This document shows positions 1 to 7,895 of a stretch of 64,000 bases of DNA, piece by piece. Under the pieces are notes generated by a model. The model was not told the DNA's origin and searched no databases. It saw only the letters and a list, made by a program, of their open reading frames with translations. The DNA comes from Streptomyces sp. NBC_01296 (GTDB lineage: Bacteria; Actinomycetota; Actinomycetes; Streptomycetales; Streptomycetaceae). A program made the translations under genes and the position numbers. How positions within the stretch are numbered: the first letter of the stretch is position 1; every line of letters begins with the position of its first letter. The stretch lies in the NCBI RefSeq assembly GCF_035984415.1, contig NZ_CP130720.1:7812001-7876000 (forward strand), written 5' to 3'.

Positions 1-966
1 CGCGGGGCGCCCCGGCAGGTGCGGGCCGGCGAGGTGATCCTGTGCGGCGGCGCGATCAACTCCCCGCAGCTGCTCCAGCTGTCCGGAGTCGGCAACGCCG
101 ACGAGCTGCGGGCCCTGGACATCGACGTCGTCCACGACCTGCCGGGCGTGGGGGAGAACCTGCAGGACCACCTGGAGGTGTACGTCCAGTACGCCTGCAA
201 GCAGCCGGTTTCGATGCAGCCCTACCTGAAGTGGCGCCACCGGCCCCGGATCGGCCTCCAGTGGCTCTTGCGTACGGGCCCCGGCGCGACCAACCACTTC
301 GAGGCCGGCGGTTTCGCGCGGAGCAACGAGGACGTCGCCTACCCCAACCTGATGTTCCACTTCCTGCCGATCGCGGTCCGCTACGACGGCTCCGCGCCCG
401 CCGGGGGCCACGGCTACCAGGTCCACGTCGGCCCCATGTACTCCGACGCCCGGGGCTCCGTGAAGATCAGGAGCAAGGACCCCCGGGTGCACCCGGCCCT
501 GCGGTTCCACTACCTCTCCACCGAGCAGGACCGCCGCGAGTGGGTCGAGGCGATCCGGACCGCCCGCACCATCCTCGGCCAGCCGGGACTGGCCCCGTAC
601 AACGACGGCGAGATCTCGCCCGGGCCGGAGGTCGAGACCGACGAGCAGATCCTCGACTGGGTGGCCCGGGAGGGCGAGACCGCATTGCATCCGTCCTGCA
701 CCGCCAGGATGGGCACCGGCGAGGGGGCGGTCACCGATCCGGCGAGCCTGCGCGTGCACGGCCTGGAGGGGCTGCGCGTCGTGGACGCCTCCGTGATGCC
801 CTACGTGACGAACGGGAACATTTACGCACCCGTCATGATGGTGGCCGAGAAGGCCGCCGATCTCATCCTGGGCAACGAGCCGCTGCCGCCGTCCAAGGCC
901 GAGTTCTACCGGCACCACCGCCTCCGCAGCGAGGCAGAGCAGGGGCAGAGCCCCGGCCACACCTGA
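1..966 (+). CDS. betA: GMC-family choline dehydrogenase, C-terminal part (5' end outside window)
   Basis: The frame is open from the left edge, so only the last 321 codons are present. The protein shows the C-terminal half of a GMC flavoprotein: the GAINSPQLLQLSG signature near the start, then GVGENLQDHLEVYV, and the C-terminal catalytic segment with HPSCTARMG followed by VVDASVMPYVTNGNIYAPVMMVAEKAADLI, which holds the conserved His/Asn region and closing FAD contacts. GMC enzymes with this motif set include choline dehydrogenases (choline to betaine aldehyde, FAD-dependent). The choline assignment rests on neighbours: betaine aldehyde dehydrogenase, a ProVWX transporter and dimethylglycine/sarcosine enzymes follow. 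The next gene starts 11 bp after the stop, so they are co-transcribed. Another alcohol substrate remains possible. Confidence 0.85.
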   Translation, partial: RGAPRQVRAGEVILCGGAINSPQLLQLSGVGNADELRALDIDVVHDLPGVGENLQDHLEVYVQYACKQPVSMQPYLKWRHRPRIGLQWLLRTGPGATNHFEAGGFARSNEDVAYPNLMFHFLPIAVRYDGSAPAGGHGYQVHVGPMYSDARGSVKIRSKDPRVHPALRFHYLSTEQDRREWVEAIRTARTILGQPGLAPYNDGEISPGPEVETDEQILDWVAREGETALHPSCTARMGTGEGAVTDPASLRVHGLEGLRVVDASVMPYVTNGNIYAPVMMVAEKAADLILGNEPLPPSKAEFYRHHRLRSEAEQGQSPGHT

Positions 967-977
967 GGAGGAGCGGC

Positions 978-1862
978 ATGTCCGCCCGGCCCACGCCGTA
1001 TCCCGAACGCCCCGTACAGGCCCCGGTCACCGGGGGCGGCCTGGCCGAGCTCCTGCGCAGGGTCCGCTACGAGGTCCTGCCGGCGAAGGCCACCGAGGAC
1101 AAGGTCCTGGCCCACGTCCCGGCCGATGTGCCCGTCACGGTCACCGCCTCCCCGGCCAAGGGCCTCGGCCCGACGCTGGACCTCGCCACCCGTCTGGCCG
1201 GGCACGGCTACCGGGTCGTCCCGCACGTCCCGGCCCGGCAGATCGCCGACGCCGGCCACCTCGCGGACATCGTGGACCGGCTCGTCGCCGCCGGCATCGA
1301 GGACGTCTTCGTACCGGCCGGCGACGCCGACCCGCCGGCCGGGGCGTACGACGCGGCCCTGCCCGTCCTGCGCCGGCTCGGCGAGCTGGGCAGCCCGTTC
1401 GCGCACGTCGGCATCACCGGCTACCCGGAAAGCCATCCCCTCATCGAAGACGACGTCACCGTCCAGGCGATGTGGGACAAGCAGCCGCACGCGACGTACA
1501 TCGTCAGCAACCTGTGCTTCGACCCGGTGACCCTGCGGCAGTGGCTCGGACGGGTACGGCGCCGGCAGATCGTGCTGCCCGTGCACGTCGGGGTCGCCGG
1601 GCCCGTCGAGCGCGCGAAGCTGCTGTCCATGGCCGCGAAGATCGGGGTGGGGGAGTCGGCCAAGTTCCTCACCCGGCACCCCTCGTGGTTCCTGCGCTTC
1701 GCGGCGCCAGGCGGCTACAACCCGGAGCGGCTGCTGCGCCGCAGCGCCCCCGCGCTCGGCGCACCCGAGGCCGCGGTGGCGGGGCTGCACCTGTTCACCT
1801 TCAACCAGATCGCCGAGACCGAGCGCTGGCGGCGCGCGATGCTGGAGCGCACCGGCGGCTGA
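978..1862 (+). CDS. methylenetetrahydrofolate reductase (MetF)-like protein
   Basis: 294 aa, with an ATG preceded by a strong GAGGAGGAG ribosome site. The sequence resembles the MTHFR/MetF TIM-barrel family: an early LRRVRYEVLPAK segment, VTVTASPAKGLGPTLDLATRL (the region that reads TxTWG or similar in MetF), VPHVPARQI, and the PLPVHVGVAG-like segment IVLPVHVGVAGPVERAKLL. MetF enzymes interconvert 5,10-methylene- and 5-methyl-THF using FAD. A copy between choline dehydrogenase and betaine aldehyde dehydrogenase fits a role with the one-carbon units released by dimethylglycine and sarcosine oxidation. It may instead be a divergent paralogue with another C1 substrate, because several family positions differ from housekeeping MetF. 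The family is fairly sure, the reaction less so. Confidence 0.72.
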   Translation: MSARPTPYPERPVQAPVTGGGLAELLRRVRYEVLPAKATEDKVLAHVPADVPVTVTASPAKGLGPTLDLATRLAGHGYRVVPHVPARQIADAGHLADIVDRLVAAGIEDVFVPAGDADPPAGAYDAALPVLRRLGELGSPFAHVGITGYPESHPLIEDDVTVQAMWDKQPHATYIVSNLCFDPVTLRQWLGRVRRRQIVLPVHVGVAGPVERAKLLSMAAKIGVGESAKFLTRHPSWFLRFAAPGGYNPERLLRRSAPALGAPEAAVAGLHLFTFNQIAETERWRRAMLERTGG

Positions 1863-1868
1863 ACGGTG

Positions 1869-1892
1869 AAGGGCTGAAGGGCTGAAGGGCTG
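1869..1892. repeat. 3 x 8-bp tandem repeat
   Basis: Three perfect head-to-tail copies of AAGGGCTG lie directly after the stop of the MetF-like gene. They are too short and GC-rich to assign a role; slippage is the simplest origin. Confidence 0.7.
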
Positions 1893-1942
1893 AACGGCCG
1901 GGCGGGGCGCCGCACAACCGCCGTGCCCGGGTGTCCGTCCCC

Positions 1943-2010
1943 TTGACGTACCGCACCCCGTGGGCGATCGTGTCGTTCCATTCAGAGCAATACGATGCGC
2001 AATACGCAAC
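1943..2010 (+). promoter_or_regulatory. promoter and candidate operator for betaine aldehyde dehydrogenase
   Basis: A TTGACG -35-like hexamer at 1943-1948 is followed 17-18 bp later by a poor -10 (GATCGT region, 1966-1971). Downstream are two direct copies of GCAATACG at 1987-1994 and 1999-2006. The second sits in an inverted repeat TGCG-N5-CGCA at 1996-2008. The TGCG/CGCA half-sites resemble those upstream of the dimethylglycine gene (7780-7866), suggesting a common regulator. The elements are visible; their function is inferred. Confidence 0.45.
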
Positions 2011-2046
2011 TCGCATACCGGTGTTATCCGGATGGAGGCTCCGCGC

Positions 2047-3516
2047 GTGGCAGATCTGTACGTCGGTGGGAAGTGGCGCGAAGCGGTGGCGGGCGGCCGT
2101 CGGGACATTCACTGCCCCGCCGACGGCGCGCTCGTGCGGACCGTGTCCGAGGCGACGCGGGCCGACACGGAAGCCGCGGTCGCCGCCGCGCGCAGCGCCT
2201 TCGACGAGGGCCCGTGGCCGCGCACTCCCGAGCGGGAGCGCGGCGCGCTGCTGCTGCGCACCGCCGAGGTGCTGGAGCGGGAGGCGAAGGAGTTCGCCCG
2301 CGCCGAATCCCTCGACACCGGCAAGCGCCTGGTGGAGAGCGAGTACGACATCGCCGACGTCGTGGCCTGCTTCCGGTACTTCGGCGGGATCGCGGGCACC
2401 AGCGCGGGCCGGGTGGTCGACACGGGCCGCGAGGACGCCGTCAGCCGGGTCGTGTACGAGCCGGTCGGGGTGTGCGGGCTGATCACCCCGTGGAACTACC
2501 CGCTGCTTCAGGCCGCGTGGAAGGTCGCGCCCGCCCTCGTCGCCGGCAACACCCTGGTCCTCAAGCCCAGCGAGCTCACCCCGTCCACCTCGATCCTGCT
2601 CATGCGCGCGCTGGAGGAGGCCGGACTGCCCGCCGGCGCGGCCAACCTCGTACCGGGAGCGGGGGCCGAGGCCGGGGCGCCGCTCGCCGAGCACCCGGGC
2701 GTGGACATGGTCTCCTTCACCGGCGGCCTGGAGACGGGCAAGCGGATCATGGCGGCCGCCGCGGCCACCGTGAAGAAGGTCGCGCTGGAACTGGGCGGCA
2801 AGAACCCCAACGTGGTCTTCGCCGACGCCGACTTCGAAGCGGCCGTGGACTTCGCCCTGACCGCCGTCTTCCTGCACTCCGGGCAGGTCTGCTCGGCCGG
2901 CGCCCGCCTGATCGTCGAGGACCCGCTGCACGACGCGTTCGTCGACGAGCTCGTACGCCGCGCCGCCGCCATCCGCCTGGGCGGCCCCTTCGACCCCGCC
3001 GCCGAGACCGGGCCCCTGATCTCCGCCGCCCACCGGACCAAGATCGAGGAGTACGTCGCGGCAGGCCTCGCCGAGGGCGCCGTACTGCGCTGCGGAGGCC
3101 GGCGCCCCGAGGACCCCGCGCTCGCCGGAGGCTTCTACTACCCGCCGACCGTGCTCGACGCGTGCCGCCCGGACATGCGCGTCGTACGGGAGGAGTCCTT
3201 CGGCCCGGTGCTCACCGTCGAGCGGTTCTCGGGCGAGGACGAGGCCGTACGCACCGCCAACGACACGGAGTACGGACTCGCCGGGGCGGTGTGGACCCAG
3301 GACGCGGGCAAGGCCCAGCGCGTCGCCCGGCGGCTGCGGCACGGCACGGTCTGGATCAACGACTACCACCCCTACCTCCCCCAGGCCGAATGGGGCGGCT
3401 TCGGGCACTCGGGCGTCGGCCGCGAGCTGGGCCCGACCGGCCTGGACGAGTACCGCGAACCCAAGCACATCTGGCAGAACGTCCAGCCCAGGGCGCAGCA
3501 CTGGTTCCGCGGCTGA
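2047..3516 (+). CDS. betB: betaine aldehyde dehydrogenase
   Basis: 489 aa NAD(P)-dependent aldehyde dehydrogenase. Visible motifs are the substrate and cofactor segment TPWNYPLLQAAWKVAPAL, VLKPSELTPST, the NAD-binding SFTGGLETGK, the general-base motif ELGGKNPNVVF, the catalytic cysteine in HSGQVCSAGARL and the C-terminal ESFGPVLTV. It should oxidise betaine aldehyde to glycine betaine, completing the step begun by the GMC enzyme. An ATG at 2032 is in frame but has no ribosome site. The GTG at 2047 has GGAGG eight bases upstream, and translation from it begins MADLYVGGKW, which fits the family, so 2047 is preferred. The gene has its own promoter region after a 184-bp gap. Confidence 0.9.
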   Translation: MADLYVGGKWREAVAGGRRDIHCPADGALVRTVSEATRADTEAAVAAARSAFDEGPWPRTPERERGALLLRTAEVLEREAKEFARAESLDTGKRLVESEYDIADVVACFRYFGGIAGTSAGRVVDTGREDAVSRVVYEPVGVCGLITPWNYPLLQAAWKVAPALVAGNTLVLKPSELTPSTSILLMRALEEAGLPAGAANLVPGAGAEAGAPLAEHPGVDMVSFTGGLETGKRIMAAAAATVKKVALELGGKNPNVVFADADFEAAVDFALTAVFLHSGQVCSAGARLIVEDPLHDAFVDELVRRAAAIRLGGPFDPAAETGPLISAAHRTKIEEYVAAGLAEGAVLRCGGRRPEDPALAGGFYYPPTVLDACRPDMRVVREESFGPVLTVERFSGEDEAVRTANDTEYGLAGAVWTQDAGKAQRVARRLRHGTVWINDYHPYLPQAEWGGFGHSGVGRELGPTGLDEYREPKHIWQNVQPRAQHWFRG

Positions 3517-3544
3517 ACCGGTGCCATCCGAAGAGAGGCCGACA

Positions 3545-4627
3545 GTGACCGCAACGAAGACAGAACTGCCGTCGCAGCGCGGCGCGTCCGGGGACGGGAC
3601 CCCCCTGATCTCCGTCCGCGGCCTGTGGAAGGTCTTCGGGCCCAAGGCGGCGCAGGTGCCCAACTCGCCCGAGCTGTGCGCCCTCTCGCGCCGCGAGCTC
3701 ATGGAGCGCACCGGCTGTACCGCGGCCGTACGGGACGTGTCCTTCGACGTGTCGCCCGGCGAGGTCTTCGTCGTCATGGGCCTGTCCGGCTCCGGGAAGT
3801 CGACGCTGGTGCGCTGTCTGACCCGGCTGATCGAGCCGACGGCCGGCGAGCTCGTCCTCGAGGGCGAGGACATCCGCGCTGCCGATCGATCGAGGCTGCG
3901 CGAGCTGCGGCGGCGCCGGTTCGCGATGGTCTTCCAGCACTTCGGGCTGCTGCCGCACCGCCGGGTCCTGGACAACGTCGCGTACGGGCTGGAGATCCGC
4001 GGCATCGGCCGGGCCGAGCGCATCCGGCGGGCCATGGAGGTGGTCGAGCTGGTCGGCCTCGCCGGGTACGAGCACTCCTACCCCGACCAGCTCTCCGGCG
4101 GCATGCAGCAGCGGGTCGGGCTGGCCCGCGCCCTCGCCGGGGACCCGGACGTACTCCTCTTCGACGAGCCGTTCTCCGCGCTCGACCCGCTGATCCGCCG
4201 GGACATGCAGAACGAGGTCGTCCGGCTGCACCGCGAGGTCGGCAAGACGATGGTCTTCGTCACCCACGACCTGTCCGAGGCGCTGAGGCTCGGCGACCGC
4301 ATCCTCATCATGCGCGACGGCCGCACGGTGCAGTGCGGTACGGGCGACGAGCTGGTGGGCGCGCCCGCCGACGACTACGTCCGGGACTTCGTGGCGGACG
4401 TGCCGCGCTCGCGCGTGCTCACCCTGCGCTGGATCATGCGCCCGGCCCGCCCGGACGATGCACTCGACGGCCCGGAGTTCGGCCCGGACACCATCGTCCG
4501 CGAGGCGACGCGCGCCGTCCTCACGGCGGACCGGCCCGTGAAGGTCGTCGAGAACGGGCGGCTGCTGGGCGTCGTCGGCGACGAGGAGATCCTCGCGGTC
4601 GTCGCCGGCCCGGAGGGCGGTGCGTGA
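3545..4627 (+). CDS. proV: glycine betaine/proline ABC transporter ATP-binding subunit
   Basis: 360 aa. Walker A is GLSGSGKST, the ABC signature LSGGMQQRVGLARAL, and Walker B VLLFDEPFSAL followed by the His-switch VFVTHDLSEAL. The long insert before Walker A (ALSRRELMERTG) is typical of ProV/OpuAA-type subunits rather than other ABC ATPases. After the ATPase domain only about 70 residues remain, with one CBS-like segment (TIVREATRAVLTADRPVKVVENGRLLGVV) where many ProV proteins have two CBS domains. GTG 3545 is chosen because GAGAGG lies 6 bp upstream; the in-frame GTG at 3521 has no such site. The stop overlaps the permease start by one base, so the two are translationally coupled. Confidence 0.93.
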   Translation: MTATKTELPSQRGASGDGTPLISVRGLWKVFGPKAAQVPNSPELCALSRRELMERTGCTAAVRDVSFDVSPGEVFVVMGLSGSGKSTLVRCLTRLIEPTAGELVLEGEDIRAADRSRLRELRRRRFAMVFQHFGLLPHRRVLDNVAYGLEIRGIGRAERIRRAMEVVELVGLAGYEHSYPDQLSGGMQQRVGLARALAGDPDVLLFDEPFSALDPLIRRDMQNEVVRLHREVGKTMVFVTHDLSEALRLGDRILIMRDGRTVQCGTGDELVGAPADDYVRDFVADVPRSRVLTLRWIMRPARPDDALDGPEFGPDTIVREATRAVLTADRPVKVVENGRLLGVVGDEEILAVVAGPEGGA

Positions 4628-6651
4628 TGGCCGTCCTGGCAGCGGCGGACGCGCGGCGCACGCCCGTACGCGGTGGGCGCGTACTGATCGCGGCCGCGGT
4701 CCTCCTCGGGTGGGCCGTGCTGTGGCTCGCCCTGCGCGGCGTCCACACGCTTCCCCTCGGCGCCGCCGAACTGACCCCGCTGCACCGGCGGTTCAACGAG
4801 ATCAACGACGCGGTGGGGGCCGGCCGCAACAGCAACCCGGTCTTCCTCTACGTCTTCAACGAGATCCGGCTGGTGATCGACAACCTGGTCACCTTCCTCC
4901 AGGCGCTGGTCGCGCAGCCGTCGTACGGCCGCCCGGTCCCGGTGGTCGGCTGGCTGGGCGTCGTCGCCCTCGTCGGATACGTCTCGTGGGTGTTCGGGAA
5001 CGTACGGGTGGCGGCCCTGGCCGTCGCCGGATTCGTGCTCTTCGGCCTCCAAGGGCTGTGGCGCGAGAGCATGGACACGCTCGCCCTGACCGTGGCGGCC
5101 GTCCTCGTCTCGCTGCTCATCGGCATTCCGCTCGGTGTCTGGGCCGGGCTGTCGGACCGGGTGCACCGCCTGGCGACCCCGGTGCTCGACTTCATGCAGA
5201 CGATGCCGACCTTCGTCTACCTGGCCCCGCTGACGCTGTTCTTCCTCATCGGCCCGGCGTCCGCCACGATCGCCACGCTGGTCTTCGCGACCCCGCCCGC
5301 CGTACGCATCACCGCGCACGCGATCCGCTCGGTCCCCGCCGCCACGGTCGAGGCGGCCGAGTCGCTCGGTGCGACCCGGCGGCAGACGCTCGCCACGGTG
5401 CTGCTGCCGATGTCGAAGCGGACGGTCGTGCTGGGCGTGAACCAGACCATCATGGCCGCGCTGTCCATGGTCACCATCGCCGCCCTGATCGACGCGCCCG
5501 GGCTGGGCAAGACCGTCGTCAAGGCACTGGAGACGCTCGACGTGGGCACGGCGTTCAACGCCGGCCTCGCCATCGTCGTACTGGCCGTCGTGCTCGACCG
5601 CGTGACCACCGCGGCGAGCGAGCGGAGCGGGACCGGGGTCCTGCCGGCCGAAGGCCGGGGGAGCGCGGCGGACGCCCGGCGCCGCGGCGGGCGCGCGGCG
5701 CGCCGGCGCCGCCCCCTGGTCCTCGCCGGCGGCGTGCTCACCGCCGTGTGCATCTGGCTCTCCCACACCTACGTATGGGCGGCGCAGTTCCCGGCCGGCT
5801 CCGGTGTCGGCGGGGCGATCGCCCGTACGGCGGACTCCGCCACCGCGTGGGCGCAGGGCAGCTTCTCCGGTGTGACGGGCGGGCTGCGCGACCTGGTCAC
5901 CACCCTGCTGCTCAACCCCTTCGAGGCGCTGCTGACCGGCTCCCCGTGGTGGCTGGTCGGCGCGGTGGCGGTGGCTCTCGGCGCGCTGTTCGGCGGCCGG
6001 CGTGCGGCGGCCACCGCCGCGGTGTGCGTGGCGCTGATCGTCGGCACGGGTCTGTGGCGGGACAGTATGACGACGCTGGCCTCCAGCGTGGTGGCCACCG
6101 TCGTCGTCCTGGCCCTCGGTGTCGTGGTGGGCGTGTGGATGGGGCGCAGCGCCCTGGCCGACCGGCTGATCCGGCCCGTGCTCGACGCGGGCCAGACGAT
6201 GCCGGCGTTCGTCTACCTGGTGCCGTTCCTGGCCCTGTTCGGCGCGAGCCGGTTCACGGCGATCGTGGCGGCGATCGTCTACGCGGCCCCGGTGACGGTG
6301 AAGATCATCGCGGACGGGGTGCGAGGGGTACCGCAGAGCACGGTGGAGGCGGCGGAGTCGGCCGGCTCCAGCACCTGGCAGATCATCACGAAGGTCCAGC
6401 TCCCGATGGCCCGCGGAGCCCTCGCGCTCGCCACGAACCAGGGGCTGATCTACGTCCTGTCGATGGTCGTCGTCGGCGGGCTGGTCGGGGCGGGCGCCCT
6501 CGGCTACGACGTCGTGGCGGGCTTCTCGCAGGGCCAGTTGTACGGCAAGGGGCTGGCGGCGGGCCTGGCCATCGTGCTGCTCGGGGTCATGTTCGACCGG
6601 ATCACCCAGGCGGCGGCGCAGCGGGCGGCAAGCGCCCCCGGCGGGCGCTGA
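4627..6651 (+). CDS. proW: fused tandem glycine betaine ABC permease
   Basis: 674 aa, about twice the usual ProW length. It contains two complete permease units. The first has a GLWRESMDTLALT entry, FMQTMPTFVYLAPL and the EAA loop EAAESLGATRRQTLATVLLPM. The second repeats GLWRDSMTTLASS, DAGQTMPAFVYLVPF and EAAESAGSSTWQIITKVQLPM. The halves are joined by an Arg-rich cytoplasmic linker (around residues 335-365) and a further membrane entry segment. One polypeptide can therefore supply both transmembrane domains of the importer with a ProV dimer. This fused arrangement is a recognised variant in actinobacteria. It is translationally coupled to proV and followed by proX 22 bp later. Confidence 0.9.
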   Translation: MAVLAAADARRTPVRGGRVLIAAAVLLGWAVLWLALRGVHTLPLGAAELTPLHRRFNEINDAVGAGRNSNPVFLYVFNEIRLVIDNLVTFLQALVAQPSYGRPVPVVGWLGVVALVGYVSWVFGNVRVAALAVAGFVLFGLQGLWRESMDTLALTVAAVLVSLLIGIPLGVWAGLSDRVHRLATPVLDFMQTMPTFVYLAPLTLFFLIGPASATIATLVFATPPAVRITAHAIRSVPAATVEAAESLGATRRQTLATVLLPMSKRTVVLGVNQTIMAALSMVTIAALIDAPGLGKTVVKALETLDVGTAFNAGLAIVVLAVVLDRVTTAASERSGTGVLPAEGRGSAADARRRGGRAARRRRPLVLAGGVLTAVCIWLSHTYVWAAQFPAGSGVGGAIARTADSATAWAQGSFSGVTGGLRDLVTTLLLNPFEALLTGSPWWLVGAVAVALGALFGGRRAAATAAVCVALIVGTGLWRDSMTTLASSVVATVVVLALGVVVGVWMGRSALADRLIRPVLDAGQTMPAFVYLVPFLALFGASRFTAIVAAIVYAAPVTVKIIADGVRGVPQSTVEAAESAGSSTWQIITKVQLPMARGALALATNQGLIYVLSMVVVGGLVGAGALGYDVVAGFSQGQLYGKGLAAGLAIVLLGVMFDRITQAAAQRAASAPGGR

Positions 6652-6673
6652 GGCGGAAGAAGGGGCAGGACAC

Positions 6674-7687
6674 ATGGCAGGGAACCTCAACACAGGACCG
6701 GCGCCGCAGCGGCGCCCGGCCCGGCGGGCGGCGCTGGCCGGCCTGTCGGCGCTGGCCCTCGCGCTCGCCGGATGCAGCGGCGCGAAGGTCGGCGAGGCGG
6801 GCGCCGGACCCTCGGGCGGCGCCGGCGCAGGGAAGTGCGGCTCCTTCAACCTCGCCGTCAACCCGTGGGTCGGCTACGAGGCCAATGCGGCGGTCATCGC
6901 GTACGTCGCCAAGAAGGACCTCGGCTGCGAAGTGACCAAGAAGGACCTGAAGGAAGAGGTCGCCTGGCAGGGGTTCGGGACGGGCGAGGTCGATGCGATC
7001 GTCGAGAACTGGGGCCACCCGGACCTGAAGAAGAAGTACATCGAGCAGCAGCAGACGGCCGTCGCCGCCGGGGAGACGGGCAACAAGGGGGTCATCGGCT
7101 GGTACGTCCCGCCGTGGCTGGCGCAGAAATACCCGGACATCACCAAGTGGCAGAACCTCAACAAGTACGCGGACCAGCTCAAGACCTCGGAGTCCGGCGA
7201 CAAGGGCCAGCTGCTGGACGGCGACCCCTCGTTCGTCACCAACGACGGCGCCCTGGTGAAGAACCTGAACCTCGACTTCAAGGTGGTGTACTCGGGGAGC
7301 GAGGCCGCACTGATCCAGGCCTTCCGCCAGGCCGAGGCCAAGAAGACGCCCGTCATCGGTTATTTTTACGAGCCGCAGTGGCTGTTCTCCGAGCTGAAGC
7401 TCGTCAAGGTGGAGCTGCCGGAGTACAAGGCGGGCTGCGACGACGACCCCGAGAAGGTGGCCTGCGACTACCCCGTCTACGCGCTCGACAAGATCGTCAG
7501 CAAGAAGTTCGCCGATTCGGGCAGCCCGGCCTACCAGCTCGTGAAGAACTTCAGCTGGTCGAACGAGGACCAGAACCTCGTCGCGAAGTACATCGCGCAG
7601 GACAAGATGTCGCCGGAGGACGCCGCCAAGAAGTGGGTGGAGGGCAACCGCGCGAAGGTCGACGCCTGGCTCGGGAAGAAGGGCTGA
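6674..7687 (+). CDS. proX: glycine betaine-binding lipoprotein
   Basis: 337 aa. The N-terminus has Arg residues, a hydrophobic stretch and a lipobox LALAGC, giving an exported, lipid-anchored protein. The mature part resembles OpuAC/ProX binding proteins: NLAVNPWVGYEANAAVIAYV at the start of the first lobe, WQGFGTGEVDAIVENWGHPDL, GWYVPPWLAQKYPDI, and VIGYFYEPQWLFSELKLVKVELP. Trp and Tyr residues in these segments would form the aromatic box that holds the quaternary ammonium of betaine or choline. It is the last gene of the proVWX operon and is followed by a strong hairpin terminator, so the dimethylglycine operon downstream is transcribed separately. Confidence 0.92.
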   Translation: MAGNLNTGPAPQRRPARRAALAGLSALALALAGCSGAKVGEAGAGPSGGAGAGKCGSFNLAVNPWVGYEANAAVIAYVAKKDLGCEVTKKDLKEEVAWQGFGTGEVDAIVENWGHPDLKKKYIEQQQTAVAAGETGNKGVIGWYVPPWLAQKYPDITKWQNLNKYADQLKTSESGDKGQLLDGDPSFVTNDGALVKNLNLDFKVVYSGSEAALIQAFRQAEAKKTPVIGYFYEPQWLFSELKLVKVELPEYKAGCDDDPEKVACDYPVYALDKIVSKKFADSGSPAYQLVKNFSWSNEDQNLVAKYIAQDKMSPEDAAKKWVEGNRAKVDAWLGKKG

Positions 7688-7714
7688 TCCGCCAGCTCGT
7701 TCCCGAGTGCCGCA

Positions 7715-7753
7715 CCGTGCCCGGCGGGCTGTTTCGACAGCCCGCCGGCACGG
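7715..7753 (+). terminator. hairpin terminator after proX
   Basis: A GC-rich inverted repeat with about 17 paired bases per arm (one bulged C) closes on a UUCG tetraloop at 7733-7736 (CTGT-TTCG-ACAG). It lies 28 bp after the proX stop and has no long T tract, as is usual in Streptomyces. Confidence 0.85.
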
Positions 7754-7779
7754 CTGTTTCCGCCCTCTGCGCAGGGGAG

Positions 7780-7866
7780 TTGCGTCGCAATCGATCCTCT
7801 TGACACCGCCCGGGGGGACCGGCAGTGTGAGTTGCGCAACCTGCACCACGTTGCGCTGACGGCAAC
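7780..7866 (+). promoter_or_regulatory. promoter with three GTTGC/GCAAC palindromes upstream of the dimethylglycine/sarcosine operon
   Basis: The -35 is TTGACA at 7800-7805; after a 17-bp spacer comes CAGTGT at 7823-7828. Three inverted repeats share the same half-site: TTGCGTCGCAA at 7780-7790, the perfect GTTGCGCAAC at 7831-7840 covering the expected transcription start, and GTTGC-N7-GCAAC at 7850-7866. Sites upstream, on and downstream of the start suggest repression with looping or cooperative binding. No regulator gene for it is visible in the window. Confidence 0.65.
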
Positions 7867-7895
7867 TCGATTTCGTTCGAATCGGAGGGGCGTAG

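Noticed and set aside
1801..6861. Long open frames on the minus strand opposite betB, proV and proW
   Set aside because: They are shadows caused by high third-position GC; the encoded proteins are Arg/Gly/Pro-rich and show no family, while the plus-strand proteins are clear.
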